DNA from: Morella rubra
Lineage: Eukaryota; Streptophyta; Magnoliopsida; Fagales; Myricaceae
Length of the DNA stretch: 64,000 nucleotides
Direction: 5' to 3'
Assembly: GCA_003952965.2 (NCBI GenBank)
Contig: CM025853.1
Coordinates: 14,288,068-14,352,067, forward strand
Shown: positions 43,922-55,190 of the stretch, one piece after another
Layout of the letters: every line of letters begins with the position of its first letter
Position numbering within the stretch: the first letter of the stretch is position 1
The notes under the pieces: generated by a model
The model's input: the letters and a program-made list of their open reading frames with translations, nothing else
Told to the model about the DNA's origin: nothing
Database searches by the model: none
Made by a program: the position numbers and the translations under genes

Positions 43922-46900
43922 TGTCACGCCCCGTACCAGTACTTACCCCTAGGCTCTCCTATAATAATGGAATGCACACAAGCGGGGATTACTGCACGAA
44001 TTAATCCTATAAAGGCCTAATAACTGGCTTTGAAAAAGCTTAGCGAAAACGTTTTCGTGAAATGTAGAAGTATATGAAGGAAGGAAAATAATAGTTTTAG
44101 GGATGTCATAAATAGGCCACACTGAATTGAATAAGGAAAATAAAAGAAATTAATTAATTCAGGAGATGGACTTAGAAAAACATGTTCAAAACAAAGATAA
44201 AGAAGTGAAAGTAGCTTGTGGCGTAAGGAACAAAAAAGAGGAAATCTCAAAAATATAAATACATAATTTTTCCACTAGTAGCACTTTAAAAAGAACAAAG
44301 AAATCCTTCACGAGGATACAAAAGTAACGAGGTAATAATTACAAAAAAAGAAAACTGTCTACAGCTATCCGTCCTACAACATCCGACTGAAACATGATTT
44401 AAACTAACTAAACAAAAAGCGACTACAACTGACATCTAGTCAATCCTCGACTCAGTGTTGGAGGTTAGGTCAATAATCTCATTTTCCTTGATGCCCTCTA
44501 CCAGCGGCACCGGTGGAGGAGGGACGTCGTACAAGAGAGCCGGGTCAACATCGACCAGCCCAAAATCCTCAACTAAGGGAACTGGGGTTGTAGGTGGATT
44601 CTTGAGGTACCATTGAGATTCGTACCCCACGTATACCTCGAACGTATCTGTGACAAAATTCCATATCGTCATAACTAAAATATATGGATCAACATCCAAA
44701 ATCTACTCGTTCATAAAGGTCAACATCTATCAGGTTCGATGTCCACAACAGTACATACAAAAGATGAAACAATTAAAAGGGGTGAATCCTATTGACTCAG
44801 AAAGACGGGAAAAGGGATATGTCATGAACAATCATACTAGCAGGTCAATAATAAGCATTGATAAGAATCAACAGGATAACGATGTATGATTGATGCAATG
44901 TAGGAATGATGCATCTGTTTCCCAGTCATTGCACTTTCTTTCTTTCTCTCTCTCTTTCTTTCTTTTCTTTCTTTTCCTGTTTGTAGAGGTGTCCTTTCGT
45001 CGCTCTGTTTAACCCCCAGAGTTAAGGTTGTGCATCCCTCCTCTCCTCTGGGACTGTCTCGTGCCCCGGCACCAGGACCTTATCTAGCGTACATGTTGGC
45101 TTTTGTGCACAATCGAGATTTTGATGATTTCAATAAATGGACCAAGTTTATAAAACGGACATCTTCAAAGACAAAGACGTTTTGATGAAAGAGCCAAAGA
45201 CTTGAAGAAAGAAGATCAAGAACATGCAAGGAGCTCAAAAGTGAAGTTTCAAGACCTTAGGGTATAAACCTTGTAACTCTTGTTTCACTTTTGACAAGGA
45301 TTATGAATCACACTTGCATATCTTTCAAAACGTGCATAAACCGTTTTACCTTTTGTTTGAAAGATTAAAATATTTTTTAAAGGTTTCAAAACACCCCAAT
45401 CAACTCGCAAACCTTTCTTATACATATGGGAAGTAAGTCTTAAAATTGGGTGTTTCCAAGAGGTCAAAAACGTGGTTTTAATTGAACCGGATCATGTGCT
45501 TAAGTTGGGGAGGTCGACCGGCTGGTGAAGCGGTCGACCGGTCTTCGACCGCTTGGTATAGCGGTCGACCGGTTGATTTGAAATAGATCCGTTGAGCTTC
45601 TGACAATATGACCGTTGAGTAACGGTAACTTAAAGCGGTCGACCGGTTCATGTAGCGGTCGACCGGCTCGTTTTAACAGACGACTCCCAACGGCTATAAA
45701 CGGCTAGTTTTCATATGTGGCCTATAAATACACCTTCATAACGTCCAAAATAAAAACACAACGACCACATATCATTTAGATCACTTGAGAAATATTCCAA
45801 ACCTTCATATTCTATATTTCTCATATCATTCACACAAAACACACTTTCATATCCTTGTCTTTGTGTGAATCAAGAGATAGAGATTTCCAATTTCATATAC
45901 ACTTTTGAGAGAGTTTATTCTTCAATCTTCCTATCCAAAAGAAGTGATTCCTTTAGTGAGGTTGTTCACTAAAGAAGAAGCTTAGAGAGGGTATATCTCA
46001 AGCTTGGTTGGTTGTGAGTGGTGAGCCCGAAAAACCACTTGGGTGGGTTTGAGTGTTAAGCCCGGGAAAACACTTGTACGGTTCTCTAGCACCCGGAAGC
46101 TAGAGTGTATGCTATTTGAAGATAGTGGGAAAACCTCAAGGCTCGGTGAAGGAGCTTGAGGGGTGGATGTAGGCGGGTTTGCCGAACCACCTAAAAATCA
46201 CGTGTTTGCTTCTCTATCCCTACTCCTTACATTTAGCACTTATTTACTCGTTGTTTTAATATACTTGTGCTAAATTAGACTTTACTTTGCAAACACGGTT
46301 TTGGGGGTTAAAAGCGAAAAAGTTTGGAAACCCAATTCACCCCCCTCTTGGGTTGCCTTAATCTAGGACTTACACGTACATTGTTTCACGCCAAGGATAC
46401 CAACCACTATCCTTTCAGTGGTGGCTTGCACTATCCTACTGTTGTGATCGGTACCGTCACCCTATCACAGGACCACCTCTGGGTATGAGTTTCGTTTTGG
46501 TCTTTTCGGTTAACAAATTTCCCCATACCCATGATATGTTGATGCAACATGTATCATATGCATCATCAATTCACAAAGACAATCAATAGAGTGCATATGG
46601 CATATAAAATTTCAATTGACATATCATAAACAAAACAGAGTCACAATTCACATATGTCGAATAGAAAATGCACATATGCACCTTCACATTTTAATGTCCT
46701 TTAATATCCTTTTTCTTTACTATGGCTTAATACATGTAAATTATTAAGCAATATCAAATCTTTACTAAAATCCATGAGTGAAGGCCTCTTGGACCTCATT
46801 AGACCCTAATGGGCCTATCCATAAGGTTTCAAGGCTTACTGGGCTTGTTTAGGGTTAACGGGCCTAAAGTCCATTTAGGCCGCTACACGGGCTTTGTGAT

Positions 46901-48756
46901 TTGAGCCCTAATTCTACTCGGTTTGGACTCAAATTTGGGTTACCCCGTATATTTTTCATGCTCTATACAGCCATAAGGTTATTTTCCCAGTTCATACATT
47001 TTTACCCTAACGTTTAATGCGAAATGTTGAAACTGCCCTTAGAGACCTCCAGGGGCATTTTCGACCTTTCTCGACCTTCGAATGAGCTAAAATTTTTATT
47101 GGGACCTACTGTGACCATATACCACACGTGCACCAATTTTCATGCAAATATTCCAAGGATTTCATGGGGAGGTTTTGGACAGCAAGAGTTTATAATAAAA
47201 GATTTAATTTGTCTATTCATATGCTATAATCCTTGGATCTCATGAGTTAGATCATCATACCTGAACAATACTATCACACAGGCCTTAGATAGATATGAAA
47301 AATAGCAAATATTTAAATCATTAGAACTGACGCAATAAGCACAACATGTTGTAATAGGCAAGTCCAACAACTTATGCGGCTTGGTTGGTTTTTCTCTAAA
47401 TCCACTAAGGACCGGCTATCCTAGAAGAAGTTCAAGGATCCTAGGGCCCGGCTAGGTTAGTACATTCGGCATTAGTTCCCCCCTGCATGTAACTGTTCCA
47501 ACAGAAAAGCCTCCCCGGGCTCATCATGGCTCGATAAGTCCTTTGCATGTGTTTTGTTTATTTTGATTTCAGCACAAAACCGAATAACATGAGAGTACAG
47601 CTTGCTTTCCTTTTTCCAACTCATGCCAAAAGTCACACGTGCATATCTTAGGCCACTGTTGTTCCATCTTTCCTTCCTTTCAACACATATCACAAGCTTT
47701 TTTACAATTTTCAGTTCATGAGATGCAATCACTTTTATCCATAACCGAACACCCCAATACTCCTGTTTAGGACAAAACTCTACACCCTTACCTTAGTCTT
47801 GATTGTACTGCCTCCTTGGATGATAAAAACACCTCTCTCTCTATCACTTTCTCATAGTCTCTTTCCTTTTTTCCTTCGGTCTCTCTTTCCTTTTCTCCTT
47901 CGGTCAGATGGTTTTTCTCCTTATGTCGCTATCAGTTTAGTCGAGTAAGTTTCTCTATTCTTTTTGTTGACAACATAAGTAGAAAAACAACTAACTAACG
48001 GTGAATTCCTCCTGGCTAGTCTACACACCCTAAGTTAGGTCTAGACAATCATTGTAAATCATGTTGTACCCATTCATAAGCAGCCACCTAAACTCCTCAT
48101 ATCTCACGTATCTATTAACAAGCAGTAATTTAAGATATGCACCAATGACCACGCTCCATCTAAGTGACCAAATAAAACATGATAAGAGTGCATTTAATGC
48201 ACAGCATACGGTTAAGGCACATGGAAAATGGTAACATAAAAAGTAAGCCCGGGCATACAGGGCTCAGTCATCCCTCGCATGGTAAGCCCCGGCATACAGG
48301 GCATCTGACTAAATACCCTAGGTATTTATCCCCAGACATCTCGGGCACTATAGCGGGGTAGCTCCCCTGCCAGGCCTGTTCCCAGGCATCCCGGGCAATA
48401 TAGCCAGGTAGCTCTCCCAGCTATACAGGGTACTGTACACCCGGGATCCAGGTCTCAAAAACTCTTGACAATTGCTAGGTTCAGCTCACCCGGGGGTTCT
48501 GCTCTCAGTCATCCTGGGAATTTAGCTCCCAGTCACCCCAGGACTTTAACTCCCAGTTACCTCGGGATCTTTCCAAGATTTTTCCTGGGCACTCCTGGCC
48601 TGTCTTGTCAAACCCTATATCCTGCCTGCCCAGTTACCCTTATAAATGTAAGCGCAAGGAAGAAAAATATTTCACATGAGCACATCTATTATAACTTATA
48701 TCTTATACATAAAAGCGATAGTAAACAGGTGGAATAAACAAAAGAGGGGTGTTACA
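43922..48756 (-). mobile_element. Large solo LTR, del/Tekay-like, with a nested copia LTR
   Basis: On the minus strand it starts TGTAACACCCC (48756) and ends GGGGCGTGACA (43922). The 5-bp direct repeat CTAGT flanks it (43917-43921, 48757-48761). Without the nested insertion at 45094-46380 it is about 3.5 kb, the same size and same end (GGGGCGTGACA) as the solo LTR at 57870-61359. The part near 48245-48560 contains degenerate repeats of CCCGGGCATACAGGG and GGGCA(C/A)TATAGC. No coding sequence of an internal region is present. It is a fossil left by recombination between LTRs. Confidence 0.75.
45094..46374 (+). mobile_element. Ty1/copia solo LTR (1281 bp)
   Basis: It starts TGTTGGCTTTTG and ends CTAGGACTTACA, flanked by CGTACA on both sides (45088-45093, 46375-46380). 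Both ends resemble the copia LTR at 19894-21417 (TTTTGATGAT near the start, CCCAATTCACCCCCC near the end). It carries five GCGGTCGACCGG-type palindromes at 45505-45670, placed like the GTCGAC palindromes of the other LTR. Confidence 0.85.
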
Positions 48757-48866
48757 CTAGTAGTACCTCAAACCCGAAAGGTTTGTCAATTTCTTTGTCT
48801 TCTTTGTCGACAGACTCAAATAGATTTCTATTTGTTTCATTTGTATGGTTGAATTATGCATGTTAA

Positions 48867-49127
48867 ATGGTTCAGGCAGAAAATGAAAAGATTGTAAATA
48901 TTTGGTCCTTAGAGTTTAGAGATGACGAACATGCATATGATTGGTACAACCATTACGCAATCAACATTGGATTTAGCATCCATAGGCAAAGTGGGTTCAA
49001 GAATAAAGAAAAAGAGTATTATATAATCAAAACATTTGTGTGTAGTAAACAAAGGTTGAGAAAAGAGATCAAACTAGGGTTGCCTTTAAAAAAGAAACAC
49101 GAAATACTAGATGTAGGTGTCTTGTAA
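48867..49127 (+). pseudogene. FAR1-domain fragment
   Basis: The frame encodes WSLEFRDDEHAYDWYNHYA, then INIGFSIHRQSG, TFVCSKQRLRKE and LGLPLKKKHE. This matches the start of the FAR1 DNA-binding domain, found in FAR1-related transcription factors and Jittery-type MULE transposases. A possible splice acceptor (GGTTCAG, 48869-48875) lies at its start. It breaks off where gypsy fossil 2 begins (about 49150), and no continuation was found. It is a partial copy; host gene or transposon origin cannot be decided. Confidence 0.65.
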
Positions 49128-49149
49128 GTTTCATCATTCAACAGATTTG

Positions 49150-52100
49150 GATCCTTGACTATTTTCTCTCTTAATTAGACAAAGAATGGATGGTGAGAAT
49201 TAGCTTCTTTAAGATCCACCCACAATGAGACTTGAGAATATGTAGCATGCAATACTGGAGCATACCCACACCTAGACAAGGAATCAACTGCTGAATTTTC
49301 TTTACCTGGCTTATAAATAATCTCATATTTGTAACCAAGAAGTTTTTGAGACCCATTTTTGTTGCTCTAAAAAATACTTCAAACTCCTCTGATCAGTACA
49401 AATAATAAACTTGCGTCCCAACAAATAAGGTCTCCACACCAACACTGCCCCCCAATTCCTTCACTAGAAGCATTAATTTCTACAACAAAAGTTTCTGAAA
49501 AATTAGGAAGTGCTAGTACAGGAGTGGTTGTCATAGCCTTCTTAAGTGCTTCAAATGCTTTTGTTGCTCCATCATTCCATTGAAATTGGCCTTTCTTTAT
49601 TAATTGAGTAAGGGACCAAAATGCATCCTATAACCCTTCATAAACTTATGATAATAACTCGTGAGTTTCAAAAATCCTCTGAGCTTTGTCGCATTTTTTT
49701 GAAACTAGCCAATCTTGCATAGCTTCCACCTTTGAATAATCCACTTTTAGCTTCCCAAAAGCACATTTAGATGGTTTGAAAAAGAATTTATACCGGTTAA
49801 AAATGTCAAAAACTAACCTGAGATGCTCCAAATGTTCTTTCCACTCTCGACTGTACACACGAATATCATAAAAAAAACACCAAAATAAACTTACGAAGAT
49901 ACAGACTAAAAATCTCGTTCATGGCTGCTTGGAATGTGAAAGGGGTGTTAAAAAGTTCAAATGGCATTACCAAGTACTCGTAGTGCCCATTGTGAGTCCT
50001 GAAAGTTGTCTTTCGAATATCATCTGGATGTAGCCTAATCTGGTGGTATCCTGCATTCAAAACAAGCTTGAAAAAAATATACAACTCCATGTAACTCATC
50101 CAACATATCGTCCATTGTAGGAATAGGAAGTTCTTTGATATCCTCTACTACCACAGTTTGTCCCCTTCCTATACTAACCGACACTAAATAGCAAATAACT
50201 CCCCTCCACGCATCTCATGCTCCAATGCTTGGACAGTGATAACTTGTATCATGGCACATGAAGGCCTAGAAATAATACACTTTTGACCATCTTTTTCAAA
50301 TTTCATACTCATTTTCTTCCAATCACAGAGAATGGGTCCCAATCCTTCCAACCAATGAATCCTAAGTACAACATCCAACCCCGTTAGATCCAAGGAGAAT
50401 AAAGTTATCACAAATTGAATTCCTTGAATAACCACTACTACGTCTAAATATTTTTCTCTACAAAGCAAGCGTTCACCGTTAGCTACTTGATAAGAATTAC
50501 TGGTAAATTTAGTTGTTGAGCCATATGAGAGTTAATAAAATTGTGTGTGGATCCACTGTCAATGAGAATGGTGACCCACTGTTTGGAGACATGTGCCCTT
50601 ACACGCATAGTACGTGGACCTGCGTAACCAGTTAATGCATGCAATGCTATTTGACCATGCCTATCTTCTCTCTTTTCATAATTTTCGTCCACAACTTCAT
50701 TCTCATCTTCTTCATGACTTTCATGTAACCAATCCCTATTACCATCATTAGCCATAATTTCAATCAGAAAAAGTTTTGCTTTTGGCATTGGTGTCCAAGT
50801 ACGAAGCGGTCATCACAATTAAAACAAAGACTATTTTCTCCCCTTTTCAGCATCTCCTCCCAGGTTAATCATTTGAAGGGAGTGCTCCCTAAATTCCCGG
50901 ACTTGGGCTCACCTTCACTAGAAATTGAAGAGTGAAATTGTGGTGGTTTCATATTTTTCTTGGCCCCTTCTATTTTTCTTGGTCGCCTTGGCCTGCCTAA
51001 CTGGTCAACCTTAAGCCTTGCTAATTCAATTGTTTCTCTTAATGTTTTTGATTGAAACATTCTAACCTCATCTACCATTAATTGAGCTAGAATATTGCAT
51101 GTTAAGTACATCTAAAACTAATATAATATTAATTATTTAATGTTTTAAATATTGGTTTTAGATGAAAAAATGTTTAAGAGGCATAAATCTAAGTTGTGCA
51201 TTTAATTGTTGAATTTATATGACTTTAGATTTAATTTTTTGCACATGCAATTTTTCACATCTTTAGCTTGTCTATATTTAAGTCATACCGTGTCTAGATG
51301 CATTATAAAATTATTATTTTTATCATTTGCACTATAATTATTGGCATTGTAATTATTTTATGAATTTAATTTTGTCATATGGTGCCATGAACTAATAAAG
51401 TATTTTTGTGCAGGGTGATAAAAATTAATTATTTTCTAGACTCGTAGACAACAAGAGCAGTCTACTGGAACACATGACAAAGCAAGAGGGATTCATTAAT
51501 GACAATGTTGTAATTCTATGAAGAAATGAGAGACACTTAAATATCAGCCCTCCATCTTTCTTTTCACTCTCCTTTTCTATTTAACCGAACAAACCTTACA
51601 TCTTATTCTCCTCCTCCCTACTTTTTCTAACCTAGCCTCCATTTCCCTATTCTCTCTCTCTCTCTCTCTCTGTCTCTGTCTCTCTCTCCCTTTTTTCTAC
51701 TCTCCTTGGCCGACTCTGCCCCCTATTTATTCTCTCTTTTCCCTTTTCGCAAAATAAGACTCTTTCTATCTCTCTATTTTATTTTTCTAGCAGCACTTTT
51801 TCTCTCTCTTCTCTGTCCTTTAATTTTTCTCTCTATTTGCTGCTCAAAACTTTTTCTCTCCTTAATTTTTAACCTAGCCACACCTCTCCTCTTTCAATTC
51901 TCTCCCTTCTTTTTCTCTTCTAGCCGACCATTACTATATTCTCTCTCTCTTTTCTTTTTCTTCCATTGTTTTCTCTTTGCAAAAACCCTAATTTTTCTCT
52001 CATTTTCTTTATTCTATGCACCACTCTCTTCTCTTTCTCCCTTGTATCCTTTTCTTTTTCCTTTCTCTTTTCTTCTCTCTCTTAGCAGCCCATCACTATT

Positions 52101-52986
52101 CTCTCTTCTCCTATTTTTTCTACCTTAGCCGATTATCTCTCATTTTCTCCTCTCTTTTCTTTTATTCTATTTTTGGTCGTTTCAACATCAAGTTTTATTC
52201 TCCGTTTTTAGATTAGCTTTGTTTATGCTCTATTATTTCACTATCTTGTATTTCAATTCCTCGGATTTAGATTTAAGTTTATTGCTCTTTAATTTCTTGT
52301 AATTTCTATTTCAATTTTGGATTATGTTCTCGTTGTTTTTTTCTTTTAACTTGAATCTTGGGTTGTAATAAGACGATATTATTAAATTCAAGAATCTTGT
52401 GCTCTTTTTTATTCCTTGTCATTTAATATTGTCATCGAAATTCTGTCATTTAATTATTGCCATTTAATTATTGTCATTTAATTTCTATTGATTACTTTCC
52501 GTCATTTATTTACCGTTATTTATGTTTTCTCATTTACTTTATGCATGTTATATTGTCAAAAATCCAAAAATATGAACCTGAACTGTGTTCAGTAAACACT
52601 TTTTATTTTCTCATTATTTTTTATGCAAGTTTGAAATTAATCTATTTTCACTGAAGAAAAGATCTAGCCTTTTGGGCTAATTATTACACGACATAATTCT
52701 TTTATTTGGGATAGCCTTTGCGTTGCTCATTTTAGAGTGAGTCAATCACTTCCTTTGTCAAGCCACCCAAGAAAGCTCCAATCAAAGCAGATTGCAGCCA
52801 CCCATGTACCCTACTCACAAGTCTCTCAAATTCTTGTTGAAACTGACGGAGTGAACCTGTTTGTCGAATCCAAGATAAAGTTTCATCATCGTTGATTTAT
52901 TTAGTTGCCCCGAATCTCGTCAATAGTTCTTGTTCAAAAATTAACCATGATAACACCGAATTTTCCTCTTAGTAAACCCGTTGCTC
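49150..52986 (-). mobile_element. Ty3/gypsy retrotransposon fossil 2
   Basis: On the minus strand from the right: a gag piece (about 52975-52725; VSRVHGWLQSALIGAF), then after an inserted stretch a gag end (51111-50869), an aspartic protease (VTILIDSGSTHNFINSHM near 50540), reverse transcriptase pieces ([20 protein letters not shown] and YEYLVMPF near 49970-50060; FKPSKCAFGK near 49760) and a weak RNase H-like end. No LTRs, integrase or intact frame are present. CACTA-2 is inserted immediately to the right of the gag piece. The copy is broken at many points and old. Confidence 0.8.
51112..52724. other. Insertion in gypsy fossil 2, probably LTR-derived
   Basis: This stretch separates two gag pieces. 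It is AT-rich at both ends and contains a long CT-rich tract (about 51640-52170, including (CT)n at 51655-51690). ATTTAATTATTG/CCATTTAATT-type phrases follow at 52440-52500. Composition is like a plant LTR with a downstream leader, but no TG/CA ends with matching target repeats could be defined. The phenylalanine- and leucine-rich open frames here are by-products of the CT tract. Confidence 0.4.
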
Positions 52987-53560
52987 CATTACAAAAAAAT
53001 TGACTTTTAGTGACAAAAACTTTTGTCACTAAAAGTCAATATTTCGTCACTAAAAGTATTAGTGACGAAATATTTTCGTCACGAGCTCCGTCAGCGAATG
53101 AGCATCACGAAATGTATTTCGTGACGAAACCCGAATTTCATCACGAAAATTTTTTAGTGACGGAAATTTTTTGTCACTAAATGTACTGATCGATCGGTAC
53201 TTGTCACGATCGGTCGGTGAAAACGAAGTGATGGATCGATTGGAAAGGCGATCGATCAGTACATATTGACGATCGATCGGTTATGTACTGGTGATTGATC
53301 GACACATTTAAACGATCGCACGGTAAGAAATAGACGATCGATCGCTTCAGCAACAACGATCGGACGCTTTATATAAGCGATCGATCACTAAAGTATCACG
53401 ATCGATCGTTATGCCATGGACGATCGGTCGTTTAATTCAGGGATGGAACATTGATTTATGAACCGATCGATCGGTGATATTGGACGATCGATTGGTTGAA
53501 CAACAACCAATCGATCGCTGAATATGCCGATCGAATAGTGGTGAGAAAATAGTTTTTTTT
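52987..53560 (-). repeat. CACTA-2 terminal hairpins and subterminal array
   Basis: A near-perfect palindrome at 53000-53039 (TTGACTTTTAGTGACAAAA and complement) is followed by ATTTCGTCACTA / TAGTGACGAAAT and CACGAAAT / ATTTCGTG pairs. From 53180 to 53540 about fifteen CGATCGATCG-like units follow, spaced roughly 20-30 bp. These are distinct from the TCCGGACG motif of CACTA-1. Confidence 0.85.
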
Positions 53561-53734
53561 TAAAAAAAAAAAAAACTATAACAATGGAAAATATTATATA
53601 ACACGTACATTTTATAATAATAATACAATACTCACATTAATAAACATCAATAATAACATATAGTGATCCATAATTAAATCGAAAATAATATCGTAATAAT
53701 ACATAATTAAAAAGTTATTACAATATACATGCAT

Positions 53735-55190
53735 CTACCTTTTTGAACCCCCAAACTGGCTGAATAGTCGCTTTGACATGTCGCTCATTTTCTTCTCCAT
53801 TACAGAGGACATTTTCTTCTCCAGTTCCTTCGATATTTCTGCCCGTAAGCGCTCTTGCTCCTTTCACATGCGCTCTTGTTCCTGTTGCATGCGCTCCTCG
53901 TGCTCCACTCGCATGCGCTCTTGCTCCCTTTTCATGCGCTCCTCCTGCTCCAACCGGATGCGCTCCTGCTCCACCCGCTGCTCCTCACGGTGGTCCCTCA
54001 GCGTGGCCTCCATCTCAGCTTGCTTCTTCGCAAATTCTTGCAAGTCTTTTTCTCTAGCAGCTCTCATTGCAAGTCTTTTCTCTTAGCAGCTCTCATCGCC
54101 TCTCTCATCCTATTTAAAAGATCAGAAGACTCTTGATGAAGGCGGAGGCTTAAAATCCCCGAACATATCTTCTTGCCCAATATCTCGGAATATACTTCAA
54201 TTTCGGTGTAAGTCTTCCTTCTAAATCACACTGACGCTGGAAGGCATCCATCCGTTCCTGAAAAAATGACAATAATTACCAGAAACATTAATGTAGATAA
54301 ACTATACATAAATTACATAAAGTAGATTAAAATGAAAGCGACTTACATAAATTTCTCTCGCTCCTTCCGAGGTCCAAATCCCATCTTTGTTTGTATAATT
54401 CTTTTTATACAGCTCTGCAGGATTGATATTGCCGCTTTCTTGATTTTTCTACATGAAATAGCATAAAGTTATTGACAAACAATATCAATAAAGTCTAAAA
54501 TTTAGTACTTAACTTACCATGCAAGCTCGTGTGCGCTGGAACGAGCGCGAACCAGCAGCGTGGTTCACAGTCAACTTTGATCTATTCTTCTTATTTTGCT
54601 CGCTTCGTTTCTGCGATATTTTAAGTAATTAAATATTAAAAGAATGTAATATTTAAGCAACGGATTTTTGTAATCACGTACCATAAATGCTTCGCTGGTG
54701 AACAGATCGCATAACTCCTTCCACTGTTCTTCTGTGGTATCAGGGTGCGGCTTCAGCAACGCCGCCTCTTTACTCTGTGCATTCCACGTACCGTCATCAT
54801 AGTCTCGACCACCGTCCTCACGTCCTCCTGAAGGGTGTAGTCAAGGTCGAAGTGGTCCTGCATAAGTACCAAAACATACAATATTACAATGATAAACGAA
54901 ATGCTTAAACCAAAAATTCTATGTTTACGAGTTTAATCATACCAAACCCGATCCATAATGTACTCCTTCACTTCTGCAGGAACATTTGCCCACTTGTTAA
55001 TGAAGATTGGAATCAGCCCTCGGACCAACATTCCAATCTTTGTCGATAGGGTGGCAGCAGTGGAAGACACTCCTCCACACTCTCCCTCCGGGATATGCAC
55101 CGATAGTTTCCCAACCGACCCGGACCCAAGACTCTTCTCCAAACTGACCCCACGTGTCCTACCTCGCCCGCGTTAGAAGCTGATGTCGCT
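53735..55190 (-). pseudogene. CACTA-2 TNPA-like protein (Transposase_24)
   Basis: Minus-strand exons show GKLSVHIPEGECGG, STKIGMLVRGLIP and WANVPAEVKEYIMDRV (55140-54950), TEEQWKELCDLFTSEAF (about 54750-54690), RSEQNKKNRSKLTVNHAAG and SRSFQRTRA (about 54610-54545), NPAELYKKNYTNKDGIWTSE (about 54440-54370), then a strongly charged coiled coil (ERIRLEQEERMKREQERM) ending FGGSKR and TAG at 53735-53737. The exon series parallels CACTA-1 gene D. A frameshift is apparent near 54215 and another near 54775, so it is damaged. The expected role is binding of the GATCGATC arrays, by analogy with En/Spm TNPA. Confidence 0.8.

Noticed and set aside
45088-46380. Assigning a standard 5-bp duplication to the copia solo LTR
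   Set aside because: The flanks share six bases (CGTACA), so the exact edge is ambiguous by one base; I report TG/CA ends and leave the ambiguity.
51706-52216. Long phenylalanine- and leucine-rich open frames on the plus strand, like a multi-span membrane protein
   Set aside because: They are produced by a CT-rich low-complexity tract; overlapping frames are equally open and no family motif is present.
53773-54136. Plus-strand frames rich in Cys, Ala, Arg and Ser
   Set aside because: They are the antisense of the charged coiled coil of the CACTA-2 TNPA-like gene.
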